From contig JABRWF010000005.1 of assembly GCA_018343915.1 (NCBI GenBank), positions 3,941,001 through 4,005,000 of the forward strand: 64,000 bases of DNA, read 5' to 3'. The notes under the pieces are model-generated. The model ran no database searches and had not been told where the DNA came from. It was given only the letters and a program-made list of their open reading frames with translations. This DNA is from Agroathelia rolfsii. Its lineage: Eukaryota; Basidiomycota; Agaricomycetes; Amylocorticiales; Amylocorticiaceae. Positions 35,019 to 48,500 of this stretch are shown here, piece after piece. Made by a program: the position numbers and the translations under genes. Positions within the stretch are counted from its first letter, which is position 1. Each line of letters starts with the position of its first letter.

Positions 35019-37008
35019 ATGAGTTCCTACACGCAAGAGCCCATCAACATATTTGTTCCAAATCAGCGACAAAGCACAGCTCTACTATCGGACGAATCAC
35101 CCTTTCAGAATGATACAGATGACGAAAATACTCCTGAAGATCCTTTACCCAAGCTTCAAATAGCCATTCTCCTGCTCCTGCAGCTCTCCGAGCCTATCAC
35201 GACCCATATCATCTTTCCATTCATAAACGAGGTGAATAGCTTGCTAAAATACCACTTGCTTATCCACAAGTAACCAATGCATGCTATCTGCGCAGCTTGT
35301 CCGGGGTCTTGATATCACTGGGGGTGATCCGAAGAAGACTGCACATTATGTTGGACTCATTGTAAGCGATCTAATAATGTTGCTTGTCGTTCTCCGACAT
35401 GCACTCACAACATGAACTATTAAATCCTGCAGGAATCAGTCTTCTTCATCACAGAATCGATAACCATCCTGCCTTGGTCCATGGTCTCGGACCGGGTCGG
35501 TCGCAAGCCTATACTGTTGCTTGGCGTCGCTGGGCTATGTCTATCTGCGATCAGTTTTGGGCTGTCGCGGACGTTTTGGACGCTTGTTCTAAGGTTAGGG
35601 TTGATTTTCAGAGTGGACAATTCTTCCCTCGCTCATATAGAATTACAGCCGGTGCATCGCAGGTCTGCTATGCGCCAACGCCGGTGTGCGCAAAAGTGCT
35701 CTGGGTGAAATGACCACGCCGTCCAACAGAGCGCAAGCAGCGGCTCTTATGCCATTAACATGGAGCGTAGGGGCAACCATCGGGTAAGTATATTAAAATC
35801 ATTTGCACCGAATGGTCGATGCGACTGCGGGGGTTGCTTCTTTCTCAACGTTCAAGTCTAGGCCTTTTATCGGTGGAACTCTCTGGCGGCCTCGCGAGCA
35901 CTTTCCGGGATTCTTCACCTCGCCCTTCTGGGATGTGTATCCTGCCCTTCTTCCTTGCTTGGTGGCAGCAACATTCTCTGCTTTTGCTTTCACATGGGCG
36001 TACTTTTATTTCCGCGAGGTGAATCAATTGCTTACCCTCAAGGTGATCGTACTTGACGCTATATGATTTTGCAGACATTGGTAAATAAAGTTACGTCTAC
36101 CGACGAAGGGGCTGAGAGACAAGCTCTTCTTTCCAATGATGATTATCTGGGGTTGCAAACATCATCTCCAGAAAGATCTTATCTCTCTTCCCGGTCGAAG
36201 ATTTTGACACCCTTTCGGGCCATCTTAACCTATCCCGTCGTCCTCTCTGTGAGCTGCTACGCGTCGTTGGCGGTTCTCGGCTCCTCCATGGACGCGTTGC
36301 AATCCGTATTCTATGCTACATCAATTGAGCTCGGCGGGCTCGGCTTGCCTCCTCGTACAATTGGTTACTGCCTCAGCACATTTGCGTTCATCAATGGCAC
36401 CCTTCAGGCGTGCTTTTTTGCCCCACTCGTGAAACGATTCGGACCTCGCCGACTATTCTTGACGGGCGTCACTATTTTCGTGCCCGTCTTTGGCATGTTT
36501 CCGTTGATCAACACGGTCGCACGCACATATGGCACTGGCCCCGTTGTCTGGTGCTTGCTTATATTCCAACTCGTTTTGTTGGTGAGCATGGACATGGCTT
36601 ATAGTGCGTTAATTTTCTCCTTTTTTTTCTTTTCTTTTCTTTCTCTCTTCGCTCACTTTGAATCTCCTCATCTCATCCTCTTCTCTTCATGATGTGTTCC
36701 GTCTCGCTACCGATCACAAACCTTCTTCATCTCATACGAATACTTACACCGGTATAAAAGGCTGCATGTTCATCTTCATTACGGCTGCTGCGCCCGAAAG
36801 CCGTTCGCTCGGCGCGACGAACGGTATCGCGCAATCTGCCGTGGCTCTAGCACGTGCCATCGGACCTGCGTTATCGACGTCACTCTTCTCACTCTCGCTC
36901 AAGTACGAGCTCCTGGGCGGTTATGCCGTATACATGGTCATGATGGGCCTGGCATGCCTCGTTTATCCTGTAGCCTGGCGGCTACCGCACCGTCCTTGGG
37001 GGGCGTGA
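35019..37008 (+). CDS. MFS transporter, DHA1-like / ZIFL-like
   Basis: A 12-helix major facilitator. The start is MSSYTQEPINIFVPNQ (a Met five codons upstream at 35004 is equally possible), and a soluble acidic N-terminus precedes helix 1 (LQIAILLLLQLSEPITTHIIF). The MFS signature between helices 2 and 3 is present as SDRVGRKPILLLGVAGL. The motif segments RCIAGLLCANAGVRKSALGE and SNRAQAAALMPLTWSVGATIGP are characteristic of the fungal/plant ZIFL-type group (often annotated as multidrug-resistance or zinc-induced facilitator). The central loop (TDEGAERQALLSND) separates the halves. The second half includes RFGPRRLFLTG and GATNGIAQSAVALARAIGPAL, and the protein ends WRLPHRPWGA. The substrate cannot be told from sequence. 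Several introns occur, for example around 35235-35300 and 36600-36765. Confidence 0.9.
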
Positions 37009-39941
37009 ACCAAGGAAGATGGTGCTGGGAGCGCTAATGCGTCTGTATGTCTATCTGTTTGTATGTATGCGACTGCGTCATTAGAATGACGCATACAAGA
37101 GCCTGCATGTATGCGTCTTGCACATGTGTAACCTTGTATCTCTTATGGCTGAATGAACACCGATAATCTCCTTTCGATGGTGATGATCTAAAATGAATGG
37201 GATGACGAAAACAAAGAACAAAAAAAAAAAAAAACGACGAGTTGCCTCATATGCGTCTGGCATCTCGTTTCTCTCATTTCTTCTTTCTCGTCGCAATCAA
37301 GTGCACGCTGTCCTCCGTCGGGATCTATATCTGATAATATCCCCAAGTAGCCACGAAATCAAGGTTTTGGTCGAAGGAGCTACATAAGAGATAGTGAGCG
37401 CGAGGTGGGCGGTGGCAATAGCCCACAGCCTCGCGGGATCCCGCGAAGATGCCTCAACTGAAAAAAAGGGGTTGGTCGCAAAGGCGAGACCTTCTTCTCA
37501 AACTACGGGACAAACAACAAAAAAAGAAGCAAGGGGGAGGGAGGGGGGGGGCTGGGGAGGTGGGCCGTGGGCGGGAAGCCATGCATTTTCGTCGTCAGCA
37601 TCAAGCGACCTTTGTGTCTATTCATTCACTCATTCCATTCATTTGCCAGCGAACAGAGCTAAACTTACCCGTGATGGCGGTATCTTGGGATTGACCCGGC
37701 CTGTTGACGCTCATATGGTTTGCTTCAAGCTTCAAGGCTTACCAAAGCATCGCCAACCGGCCAAACTTCGCCTGAAAGGCCCAGAGAATATAAACGGCAC
37801 GATTAGGATCCTGATGAAGATGATGATAACGCCATGGCAAGTGGTTGATCTCTTGGCTCTCTCTCGCCCTCTCGCGGACCGGCCGCATCATCATCGCCAT
37901 GATCAGTGCCACCATCACCCGCTATCAGTTGTGCCGTCGGTATGAACTGTATATTGTCTGTCAGGCCGCTCGTATGAGATATCGGTGTAGATCTTGCCTA
38001 GTACTAGTTTAACTAGCCGACCGGGTGTACAACGGCCCAAGGTCATATATATCGGCGCCGGCTGTGTATATAAAGTACAGTTCTTGGGAGGTGGCGAATC
38101 GGACAGACGGGCAAAGTTTGATAGGCCACTCACTGGCTGGCGCTGATAGTTGTGACTCGGTCTGATATCTTATTGCTAAGTCTGATCTATCGATAGCGGC
38201 GTAGTTAACCTCGAGCGGGGGGGTGGGGGCACTACTAGTAGCGAAACCTAAAAGACGCGATGAGGAGTGAGTAGGTTATACATGAACAAGACGTGCAATT
38301 CAACGTGGGTTGGATGGAATGCCGAACCAACTGCACATGCATGATGCCAGTTTGTAGTAGCGACATTTTTTTTTTGGGGGGGGGGGGAGGCTGCACAAAC
38401 CGCTAGACTCGATGTGAAGCCTAAGTGTTGCAATATTGTGAGAGAACGAAGGCCTAGGCAATTGAAGCGCGACCGATATGGTACTATCGCCAGCACATAT
38501 ACGTGTTGGTTGCTCGATGCAGCAGGCGGACACGTCGTGAGTGAGTGGCATGTACGGCATAGTCTGTACGGTTAGATAGACAGATGGAGTAGTACAATGC
38601 AAATAGTGTGCATGTCTGCGCTCATGGATTAGTATAGCTACATCAATCAGCGCATGACCAGCCTGAGGAGAAAATATAAATTCAGACGATCGGAGCGCCT
38701 TAGAATTCCAATACATACAGCTTCCGTTTGACAGCGGGTTGTAATTCGAAATTGGAGGATTATATTTCGCGGTTTTAGCTCATTGGCATACTAAGTGATA
38801 CTTGCATTGTGTGCACTGGCAGCTTACCAGTAGTATACTACGTGTAACAGGTCGAACTTTGAGCTTGAACGTTTGAACATGTGATGGTCATTCAGTTTCA
38901 ATACTTAATGATACGTTTACATTGACTCCACAATCTACACAAACAGTTCCTGGTAAGAAATTTACTTGCCGTGACTGAATCACGTTGATTATAGTCAACC
39001 TCGCACTTGCAACTCCTAACATTACGCTTGACGTCATGACTTACATCCACGATGATCATAGCCATACACAATACACATACACACGCTTTAATTTTTTAAT
39101 TTTTATTTGAGCTCATGATGTCATTCAACTTCAACCCACAAACATGACAGCCTATCTACATAGCACGTTCATGATATTAAATTCTAGATTATCCACAAAT
39201 TAATGATGCCTTGTCGAGCATACACATGCACCTAGACTACCTGCCATGAGGTACAGCGCAGGGATACTGGCAACAGATCTACCACACGTGGTAAACACAC
39301 GAAAGTGACGCAAGCAAAAGTTCTCCTTTCTTTAATATATATATATCGAGGAACCTACCAAATGTGTTTAGAACGCTCAGGACAAATTGAAGCACCCCTA
39401 AAGAAAAAAAAAAAAAGATGACGAGTCAAGGATATCGAATTAAATTTTAAGTGAATATTACAATCGAGTGAGCAATGTGCGATGGTGGCATGCATGCGCA
39501 CGTTGGACCTACTACTAACAACCAAGAAACATCCTCGACCAGGAGAAGCATTTGATAAGCGAGAGTGTGTGTGGAAGGGGGAGGAGGGGGGCGGGGGCGG
39601 AAGAAAGGGAAGAACGATAGCAAACGGGACAGAGGCAGGGATGGAAAGATAGAGAGAAGACAAATGGCATATTAGTACAACATCAGCATCAGCATCGCAT
39701 CATCAGAAGATCATCGACTGCAACAACAACAGCAAAAGCATCAAGAAAAAGAGAGAGAGAAAAAACTATATAAAGGGTCCAAAAATGTCGTGCTACGAGA
39801 CTCGGAGCTGCAAATGAAACGAGCCCCTTCAGTGGGTGAGAAAAAATGTGTAGTACAAATCTACGTCGAAAGCTCAGCACCAACTGAGCGCGAAATAAAG
39901 AGAAGAGAAAATTTAGATAAGAAAATCGGACAGGAAGAAGC
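37009..39941. other. Large intergenic region, no gene supported
   Basis: Nearly 3 kb with homopolymer and simple-sequence patches (A-run near 37219, G-rich near 37530-37555, T9-G12 tract near 38367-38388, TA-repeat near 39335). Open frames such as 37394-37945 have skewed composition and no family. The A/G-rich stretch 39600-39780 is likely the 3' UTR of the minus-strand gene to the right. Confidence 0.45.
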
Positions 39942-41431
39942 CTAGTTATGAGCTGGAGGAGGCATATCCGGCATCAGATAATGCATCGGCTTCGACTGGA
40001 GCTGCATCGTCGGTGAGACCGCCGTTGGAGATGGTTGTTGCTGGGAAGTCACGCTCGCGCTTTGTACGATACCCAGCTCTTCGGGTGTATACTGCGGCAC
40101 CGCCTTGCGTGCCGTGCGCTTGACGCCGTTGCCTGACGCCGTCTGCGTCATGGGGATCATCTCCATTGTTTTGGCAGTATCGAGCGACATGTGCCGCTGG
40201 ATCTTGGTTGTACCGGCGTTGGGGTTCGTCTGCGACGCCAAATGGAGTTCGGAGGTGCTCCCGAGTGTGTTCTGGCGTGTGAGGTAATGCGATGTCGGCG
40301 GAGACTGTCCGGTGGCTGTAGGCGAGTCCAGGCGCGTGGAAGACGACGAGGCTTTGCGAGAACCATTGTTATACGGCAGGTTCTGGACATTCGGGGCATA
40401 GGATGACATGCCGAGCTTTTCAGCTTCGACCGAGGCCAGATCTTCCTCAGAGCCGCCAACGGCCGTTGCCTGACTCATGGCAGACTGTGAATGTTGTGAG
40501 ACATGGCTAGCACTGCGATTGGGAGCGGAGTTGATGTTGTTAGCGGGCCGTATTGCGCTATCATTAGATTGAAGCCCGTTCCAGCCACTTGAGTGGCTTC
40601 GGGGAGCAGCTGAGCCATAGCGTCGGCGAATGCGATAGAATAGACACAATCCAAATATGGCTGCTATAGCAATCAGACCACCAATGATACCACCTGCGAT
40701 TGCACCTGACGGAACATGGGAAAAGGATGAGGATGAGGGGGATAGTGAAGATGAGGCAGTGACCGCGGAAGATGAAGATGAAGAGGAACTTGAAGAGGAA
40801 GATTGAAACGATGTACTTGAAGCACTAGATGGTACAGAACTAGCTGTGCTAGAAGCCGAGGTCTGGATACATGAAGTATCGGTCCCGTCAACGATGTTGA
40901 AGTCGTTCGATGGCTGAGAAGTAATGCTACCGCGGGAGGCGATCAGGTAGTAATTTCCCGATGGCAAGTTAACTGGAGACCACGTATATGAATCAAGTGA
41001 CGGATTAGTATCGTCGATCAATACAACAGGAGAACCGCCGCTTGAGGACTGAATGGTAAGGCTAACGGCACCACCCGTTCCAGAATAAGTCCAACCAATG
41101 GTAGCTGATTTTATGAAGTGTTGAGTTGAGAAAACAAACGGCATAAAAGTACAGGAGTGTCGTAACATACCAGATGTACATGTCGTAAGCTGAGGGATCG
41201 TATTGAACTGAAACGACTCTGAGGATGTAGAACTGCTAGGTGTGGAGGCGGACGATGTGGCTGTTGAACCCGACCCTGTGGTCGATAGCTAGAAACGATT
41301 TGGTTGAGATCTTCAACTCGGTTAAAACTAATGCAAAGCAAACTCACAAGCCCTCCCTGACGAGGGATATGGATGGCACCAACATTCATCGAAAAGGCAC
41401 AGAGAAATGGTAAATAATATTGTTGCTTCAT
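39942..41431 (-). CDS. Secreted/membrane Ser-rich single-pass protein (fungal cell-surface type)
   Basis: The start is MKQQYYLPFLCAFSMNVGA at 41431, a signal peptide. After an intron comes a Ser/Thr-rich segment (STTGSGSTATSSASTPSS) and a compact beta domain that looks Ig-like: ATIGWTYSGTGGAVSLTIQ, then SYTWSPVNLPSGNYYLIAS and FNIVDGTDTSCIQTS, with one Cys near each end. This is the pattern of the Ser-Thr-rich GPI-anchored-type (Kre9/Knh1-like N-terminal) domain in basidiomycetes. A long poly-Ser linker leads to a membrane helix (AIAGGIIGGLIAIAAIFGLC) and an RIRRRYG stop-transfer sequence. A cytosolic tail of about 230 residues, rich in Ser, Thr and Pro, ends DMPPPAHN. The architecture resembles cell-wall stress sensors, but function is inferred. 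Confidence 0.75.
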
Positions 41432-42977
41432 GATGCTGTCATAGCGATTAGCCTCGCGGCAATGGGACAGTTGGATGGCCGCACACGTAAACTCACCCAA
41501 AGTATAATAAATTTACTCACACACCGGGGACATGAACAGGGCTCTCCTTCCGTTGCGGCTCGTCGACGTCCTGGAGCGCGGGTCGCAGTGAAGGGAGCTG
41601 GGAATGGTCGTGGGCTGAAGAGGCAAAGACAAGAGAGAGGGGCCCCACGCCGGTTGTCGTTTCCGACTGAAACCAGAAATGGACGGTCTGGAAGAAAACT
41701 GTGTCCACATGCGTCTCTGTCCGTCCCGGCCGGCCAATCTCCCTTTTTGGTCCCGTTCATGCGGCTCTATGTCTCCGCACCCAAGAACGCACAGGTCAGA
41801 AGAGCCACCCTATCAGGAACCGCTAGCAAAAACAATAAGCGCAATCTCTCATTTTCATAGTTGCACCCGGCTGAGACACAAACTATCATCGACAGGCGTA
41901 AATGAACAAGAAATTTTGGATCCGGGCAGTTGTATAGATTCGGAAAGTGGTCTGCCATTCACCATTACCTGAGAAAAACTGAGACAATCTGACGGCCTCA
42001 TCAGCAGTGCTAGACCGGTGATCCATGATCATGATGTATATGATCTTCAATATTTCTCAATAATCACTATCATGATTGGCCCATTCCCATTGTAGGAATC
42101 TTTCAGGGGGCAGCCGAAAGATGCCAGTGTACTACTCCAAATGGAGTCTCAACTCGGTATTACATTAGATGTATTTGAAACTTCAAATGTAAAACCGGTC
42201 CCATTCAGCATTCCGATTGCATATACTGGACAACAACAGATTCTCCGGCTGCGGATTCAAATTATCATCACTTGTATTGGTTTGCAACCACGGGCCGGAA
42301 AACTAAAGCACTACTACATATAACCAGTACTAGTAGGCCTGATGGCATATGGAGCAAACTGGGGTGGAATCGGACGCCTTTCCTTATGGGCGATACCAGT
42401 TACTCCTATAAAAGCACACTGACATGTGATGATCCAAGAAGAAAGCTAAAAGTTGCGTGAGCAGACGGAGCCAACGGGTCATATGGGCGGAGCCGTAGTA
42501 AAGGGTGGCTCCATAATGTTATCTTTAGCCGTCTGTGAAGAGGAAAGAGGTGGAGCGTATGACGGGATTCAGGTATCACAAGAGGTAACAAACTGATACT
42601 CAGTATGAGCGTGTCGATGAACACCAGCAAGCTTTTGATGGTCGTCGCCAGCTACGACGAATTAGATTATAATTGATATTGTAATATAAGCGGGTATAGC
42701 ACACGTCTCTCGGCCTAAAAAGTCCACGAAGGATATATCATTCCAGTTCAAAAAAAAAAAAATGACTGAGATACAATCCTGTTTTATCAGGGATCCATGA
42801 ACGATCGACTGAGCCCTTGTTTTGCAGTGCGAGAAAAAAAAATTGAGGAAGAAAAAAAAAGAATGAATAAATAATTGTCCATGTATACCGCCTCCACTGA
42901 ACATCCTGCAGCGCGCGCGGATACTATACACACCATCTATAACACACAAGCCCTTATTCAAGGCCAACATTTGTCCC
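41432..42977. other. Intergenic region
   Basis: About 1.5 kb between two minus-strand genes. The A-rich runs at 42750-42860 are likely 3' UTR of the right-hand gene. Frames on both strands at 41428-41860 overlap and show no family. Confidence 0.5.
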
Positions 42978-44721
42978 TCAAATCCTAGGCGACCGGCTAT
43001 GACTCCGGCTCAAAGACCCCGGCGAAATGTGTCCGCCAGCCTTCCCGTTGGAAGGTCGATCCCGACGGAGCTGTGTCCTCTCATCTGCGCTCTCATCCTC
43101 GTCCTCGTCGTCCTCATCCTCATCCGTCTCCTCATCCTCCTCTTCCCTCGTCACCTCCAGCTCCCTGTGTGTCGTCGGGTGAGCCTTCGATATCCTGTTC
43201 AACGCGACACCATCGCGCACGCCGCCCGTGGGTGCTGCATCATCGATACCAACACCGCCCTCGTTGAACGCATCGAACAGCGTGGCGCTCTGGGACCGGT
43301 AATGCGAATTCGAGCCATTCCGCCCGTGCGCTTGTTGTTGGCGGCGTCCCGACGTGGCCGAGGTGGGTGTGATGGGCATACCGGTCCAGCCGTCGATCGA
43401 GGGCCGGCCCTGGAGGCTCAGGCGCGGGTTCATGATCCCGCTCTCGAGCGCCGAGTGATCTGGCTCGAGTGACTCGGACTGGCGCGAGAGGTTGAGCAGG
43501 TGCACGCCGATGAAGATGATGAAGAAGCCGGCAAGGAGCGAGAGCGTGTTGGACCCGTCCGTGGTGTTGAAGCCTTGGAAGAGGATGAGGGAGGCGACGA
43601 TCGTTGCTGATGAGAAGCCGACAAAGTACATGGGGTTTACTCTAAAAAAAAAAAAAAAAAAAAGTCGGCGTTAGCATGCGGTACCAATGATTTCACACGG
43701 ACAAAGGACGTACACATTGGTGGAAAATGTGTCGAGGGCCTTGTTGAAGTAGTTCATCTGCACGAGGATACAGCCAGCTACTGTGATCATGAATACGTAG
43801 GTGCTCGGATGCGTAAATTGGTTGTCGCCGTTGAAGGTCAGTTTCACAGCAATGCCGAAGCCTTTAACCGCCATGACCGACACAGAGCCGACGATCGAGC
43901 AGATGGATACGTATACCAACGGATTGCTACGGCCGTATCTAGGAGCAACGCGGTAGATCATGACGAGCGAGAAAACGAGTGAGGTGAGCATATACAAAAG
44001 GAAGCCTGTTGGTTCATATCGAGTGAGATGGGAAAGGTCGATGGTAGACATGGTTAGACGTACCCGGATGGAGTGCATAGATTAGGATCTCGTCTACAGT
44101 TTGGATCTCCTTGTCTGCGGGCGCATGAAGGACAATGATAAGAGATCCCAAGAGACATAACGCAGAGCCCACGCGGCCTAGATGGCCCAAAGACTCGTTC
44201 AATATAAACGAGGCCAGAATGGCACTGTCGATATAGTTAGGATACCACAATGATCAGATATCGAGGGTTCGCCTACCCTATCAGGACACTGAGAGCCCCA
44301 AGCGGTGTGATAAGAATCGGGGGAGCAAACGTATATGCAGCAAAATTCGCGACTGTAGGTCATCTTAGCAGGTAATTCATGTAGCGATCGTACGACAACG
44401 CTCGTACCTTCTCCAATCACCACTACAATACTTTTAAGCATACCAGATTTTAGGCAAAAAATTCCAAACACTTACTCGTTAGCATGCCTGCCCACCACAG
44501 CGGATTTCTGAGGTAAGTGTAGTTGTCGCTCGCGTTAGTATTTCCCGCAAGAGCGCCTGCCGAATTAAGGCCCTGCCACGATAACGAGCACGGTCAGATA
44601 CGCAACGCATTCAACAACAGCAATGTATCCCATGCACCATTTTCGTAAGGACAATACTGCTGCCAAGCGCAAGAGAGCTCGAGATGGCCAGCATGAGGCC
44701 AATCCATTTATCCTCGATCAT
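42978..44721 (-). CDS. NIPA-type Mg2+ transporter (DUF803)
   Basis: A multi-pass membrane protein related to human NIPA proteins, proposed to carry Mg2+ at the plasma membrane or endosomes. The spliced frame starts MIEDKWIGLMLAISSSLA, continues with NYTYLRNPLWWAGMLT, the family signature VVIGEGT, FAAYTFAPPILITPLGALSV, then ASFILNESLGHLGRVGSALC, LIIVLHAPADKEI, and VSICSIVGSVSVMAVKGFGI. Later segments are QMNYFNKALDTFSTNV, VNPMYFVGFSSATIVASLIL and GFFIIFIGVHLLNLSR. A tail of about 150 residues with an acidic stretch of alternating Glu and Asp (EEEDEETDEDEDDEDEDESA) is cytosolic and disordered. The poly-Glu/Asp run may be a divalent-cation sensor, but this is a guess. Confidence 0.9.
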
Positions 44722-45584
44722 TTTGGAAGCGTAACCAGCAAAGACAAGAAGTAAATCAAAGGAGTGGATTTCTGGACGTCTTCTTCAACGGCTAGCGACG
44801 AATCCGAGTTGAGTGTAGAGTAGAGAAAATGAGAGAGCGAGTGAGAGGCGCAACGATCAGAGTGGAGACCTGAAGGCTGTTTGGGGTCAGACAGGTGAGG
44901 GCAAGCCGGCTGCACGTGTCGGTCGTCGGGTTCCTTGCCCTGTCCGCTCTCTCGCCAACTTGCGCCGACTGCGCTGATCTTTCGACTTTCTTCTCATTAT
45001 TACGTTTCAATAAATGTGTGTGAGTGAGAGAGAGGCACTACACCGAACTTGTACATTAAAATGGCACATCCCTCACCGGCACATTCGCTGTGAGCTTGTC
45101 AATAACATTATTTCATTTCTCAAAGCAAATCCCGAGCTAGTGCTCTTCTGTCGCAACTTGTCTTTTCATGCTGTACCAATAATATTGAATTATTGGTTGC
45201 TTTCACTTGAAGACTACTATAGCTCTAGCCTCTTAGTCACTGGTAGTATTTCCGCCATAGTGGTCGAGTCAACTACGACAGAAGTATCTCATTCCCGTGG
45301 CTATGACGATAATGAAACGATAGCGAGGCTTGGGTTACCATTTCAAAGTAGAATTTAGATCATACGATGATAACTAACAACGAGATTCTTCACATGGCAC
45401 AAGAGGGAAAATAAATATACAAAGCTAGACAATAAAAAAAAACCATCATTACACTAGCAACAAAATGTTGATTTATAGTGGTGGATATGTAAACAAGATC
45501 TGGAAATACTGTCTATAACTTTCCATGTAAGTAAAAAAAAAAAATGCTAGAAATTTTAACATAATAGAAAACAGCCAACGAAAT
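44722..45584. other. Intergenic region with an F-box-like relic
   Basis: A plus-strand frame near 45060-45180 encodes a leucine-rich segment (LVNNIISFLKANPELVLFCR) like those after fungal F-boxes. It lacks the rest of a gene and could be a relic. Confidence 0.35.
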
Positions 45585-48500
45585 TCAGGATCGATAACAC
45601 TGAGCCCATTTCTTGCCATACAAGAAGGCGCGGATGTCAATAAGAAACGGATTTGCTGCTATAAGAACAGGCGACGCTGGGATGTAAATATGAGGGTAAA
45701 ATTGCTCAGGAATCCAGAACAGGCGCTTATATCCATTAGAGATCCATCCATCATTATAGTTGAATCCAAGGCCAAATGAAACTGAGAAAATAAGAGTGTT
45801 GTAGTTAGAATAAACTTGAGCCAATTGAAAGTTGATCAGTCAGAAAACATCGGCTCTGACCTACTTCTAAGGGATCAAACTTGGATGTAGATGAAACATC
45901 TAAGAAAGGAGAAAAAAAGCAAAATGTTTAAGTATAAATCAAGTATAGCTGTACACAATAAGATAGTGAAACTAAGGACGTACTAGGCAAAGTACTTAAG
46001 AATTGTTGCAACTGCCAGGTCCTCACTGTGTTGTCGTCTGAGCCAGAGACGACTCGTTTGCCATCGGGCGAGAATCCAGCGGATGTAACGCAATCAGTGT
46101 GGCCTTGAAATGGGCCGGCTACGAGCTCGCCTGTATCAGCATTCCATATCCTCACTGTGTTGTCGTCTGAGCCAGAGACGACTCGTTTGCCATCGGGCGA
46201 GAATCCAACGGATGTAACGCAATCAGTGTGGCCTTGAAATGGGCCGGCTACGAGCTCGCCTGTATCAGCATTCCATATCCTCACTGTGTTGTCGTATGAG
46301 CCAGAGACGACTCGTTTGCCATCGGGCGAGAATCCAACGGATGTAACGCGATAAGTGTGGCCTTGAAATGGGCCGGCTACGAGCTCGCCTGTATCAGCAT
46401 TCCATATCCTCACTGTCTTGTCGTATGAGCCAGAGACGACTCGTTTGCCATCGGGCGAGAATCCAACGGATGTAACGCGATCAGTGTGGCCTTGAAATGG
46501 GCCGGCTACGAGCTCGCCTGTATCAGCATTCCATATCCTCACTGTCTTGTCGTATGAGCCAGAGACGACTCGTTTGCCATCGGGCGAGAATCCAACGGAT
46601 GTAACGCGATAAGTGTGGCCTTGAAATGGGCCGGCTACGAGCTCGCCTGTATCAGCATTCCATATCCTCACTGTCTTGTCGTATGAGCCAGAGACGACTC
46701 GTTTGCCATCGGGCGAGAATCCAACGGATGTAACGCGATCAGTGTGGCCTTGAAATGGGCCGGCTACGAGCTCGCCTGTATCAGCATTCCATATCCTCAC
46801 TGTGTTGTCTCGTGAGCCAGAGACGACTCGTTTGCCATCGGGCGAGAATCCAACGGATCTAACCCAATGAGTGTGGCCTTGAAATGGGCCGGCTACGAGC
46901 TCGCCTGTATCAGCATTCCATATCCTCACTGTGTTGTCGTCTGAGCCAGAGACGACTCGTTTGCCATCGGGCGAGAATCCAACGGATGTAACCCAATGAG
47001 TGTGGCCTTGAAATGGGCCGGCTACGAGCTCGCCTGTATCAGCATTCCATATCCTCACTGTGTTGTCTCGTGAGCCAGAGACGACTCGTTTGCCATCGGG
47101 CGAGAATCCAACGGATGTAACGCAATGAGTGTGGCCTTGAAATGGGCCGGCTACGAGCTCACCTGTATTAGCATTCCATATCCTCACTATGTTGTCGTCT
47201 GAGCCAGAGACGACTCGTTTGCCATCGGGCGAGAATCCAACGGATGTAACGCAATGAGTGTGGCCTTGAAATGGGCCGGCTACGAGCTCGCCTGTATCAG
47301 CATTCCATATCCTCACTGTGTTGTCTCGTGAGCCAGAGACGACTCGTTTGCCATCGGGCGAGAATCCAACGGATCTAACCCAATCAGTGTGGCCTTGAAA
47401 TGGGCCGGCTACGAGCTCGCCTGTATCAGCATTCCATATCCTCACTGTGTTGTCGTCTGAGCCAGAGACGACTCGTTTGCCATCGGGCGAGAATCCAACG
47501 GATGTAACGCAATGAGTGTGGCCTTGAAATGGGCCGGCTACGAGCTCGCCTGTATCAGCATTCCATATCCTCACTGTGTTGTCGTCTGAGCCAGAGACGA
47601 CTCGTTTGCCATCGGGCGAGAATCCAACGGATGTAACGCAATGAGTGTGGCCTTGAAATGGGCCGGCTACGAGCTCGCCTGTATCTGTATCCCATATCCT
47701 GACTGCCTTATCGTCCGAGCCGGAGGCAACTCGTTTTCCATCAGGTGAATACGCAACAGCATTGACGGGCGATGTAACGTTTACGTTTAGGAATATTTGC
47801 GGCCATGAGATTTTGTGCTCGTCAATGATCTTAACACAGCCCGGATATTGCGATAGATATGCTTTCGAGACCGGCGAGCTTCGGGGTATGAAGGGCAGTG
47901 TGGACAAGTAAAGATGCGGCGTGCTATACTGCATGATATGGGCGAAGGCGCTTCCGAATCGATAAGCATCTTGAACAAAGAGCTGCAGGTCATCAATATT
48001 TTTCTAGGCCACGCATCAGTTTTTTTTGTGGTAAAAAAAAAAAAATAGGAGAAAAAGCTCATACCACGGACGCAAGCCAGTTTCGAAGCTTGACAAGCTG
48101 ATTAAGCCCTACACTCATCTTGGCCATTAAGCTCAGTGCTTCAAACCAGAAAAGTAGGCAGGAGCGCATCAAGTCATCAACGCAATTTACCAATTCCTGG
48201 GTGGATGGAAGGCGGGTGAGGTGGTCTACCCAGTTGCGACAAGCATAATCGAGGTGTATTGGGATATTCTGGGAAATCCGTACGTCGAGGTCTTTGACGT
48301 CTGAGTTGGAGTCGTAAGATGACTCTAGATTACAGATGTTGAATCTGAGCAAACGTCGCAACTCCCGGAATAGTGCGCTCATCAACTTTCCGTCCTGCTC
48401 TCCAACATCAATCCAGTACTTGCCGCTACGAGACGGATCGGTTAGAAAATCGGAAAATGACACGTGAAGCGGTTGGACGGGTTCATCGTTCCGCGATACA

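Noticed and set aside
37394..37945. Plus-strand frame of 183 codons
   Set aside because: Composition follows a G-rich low-complexity tract; no family and no supporting splice pattern.
46010..47772. Regular 129-bp repeats as a possible CRISPR or satellite array
   Set aside because: The repeats are fully coding and encode WD40 blades within an intact NACHT protein.
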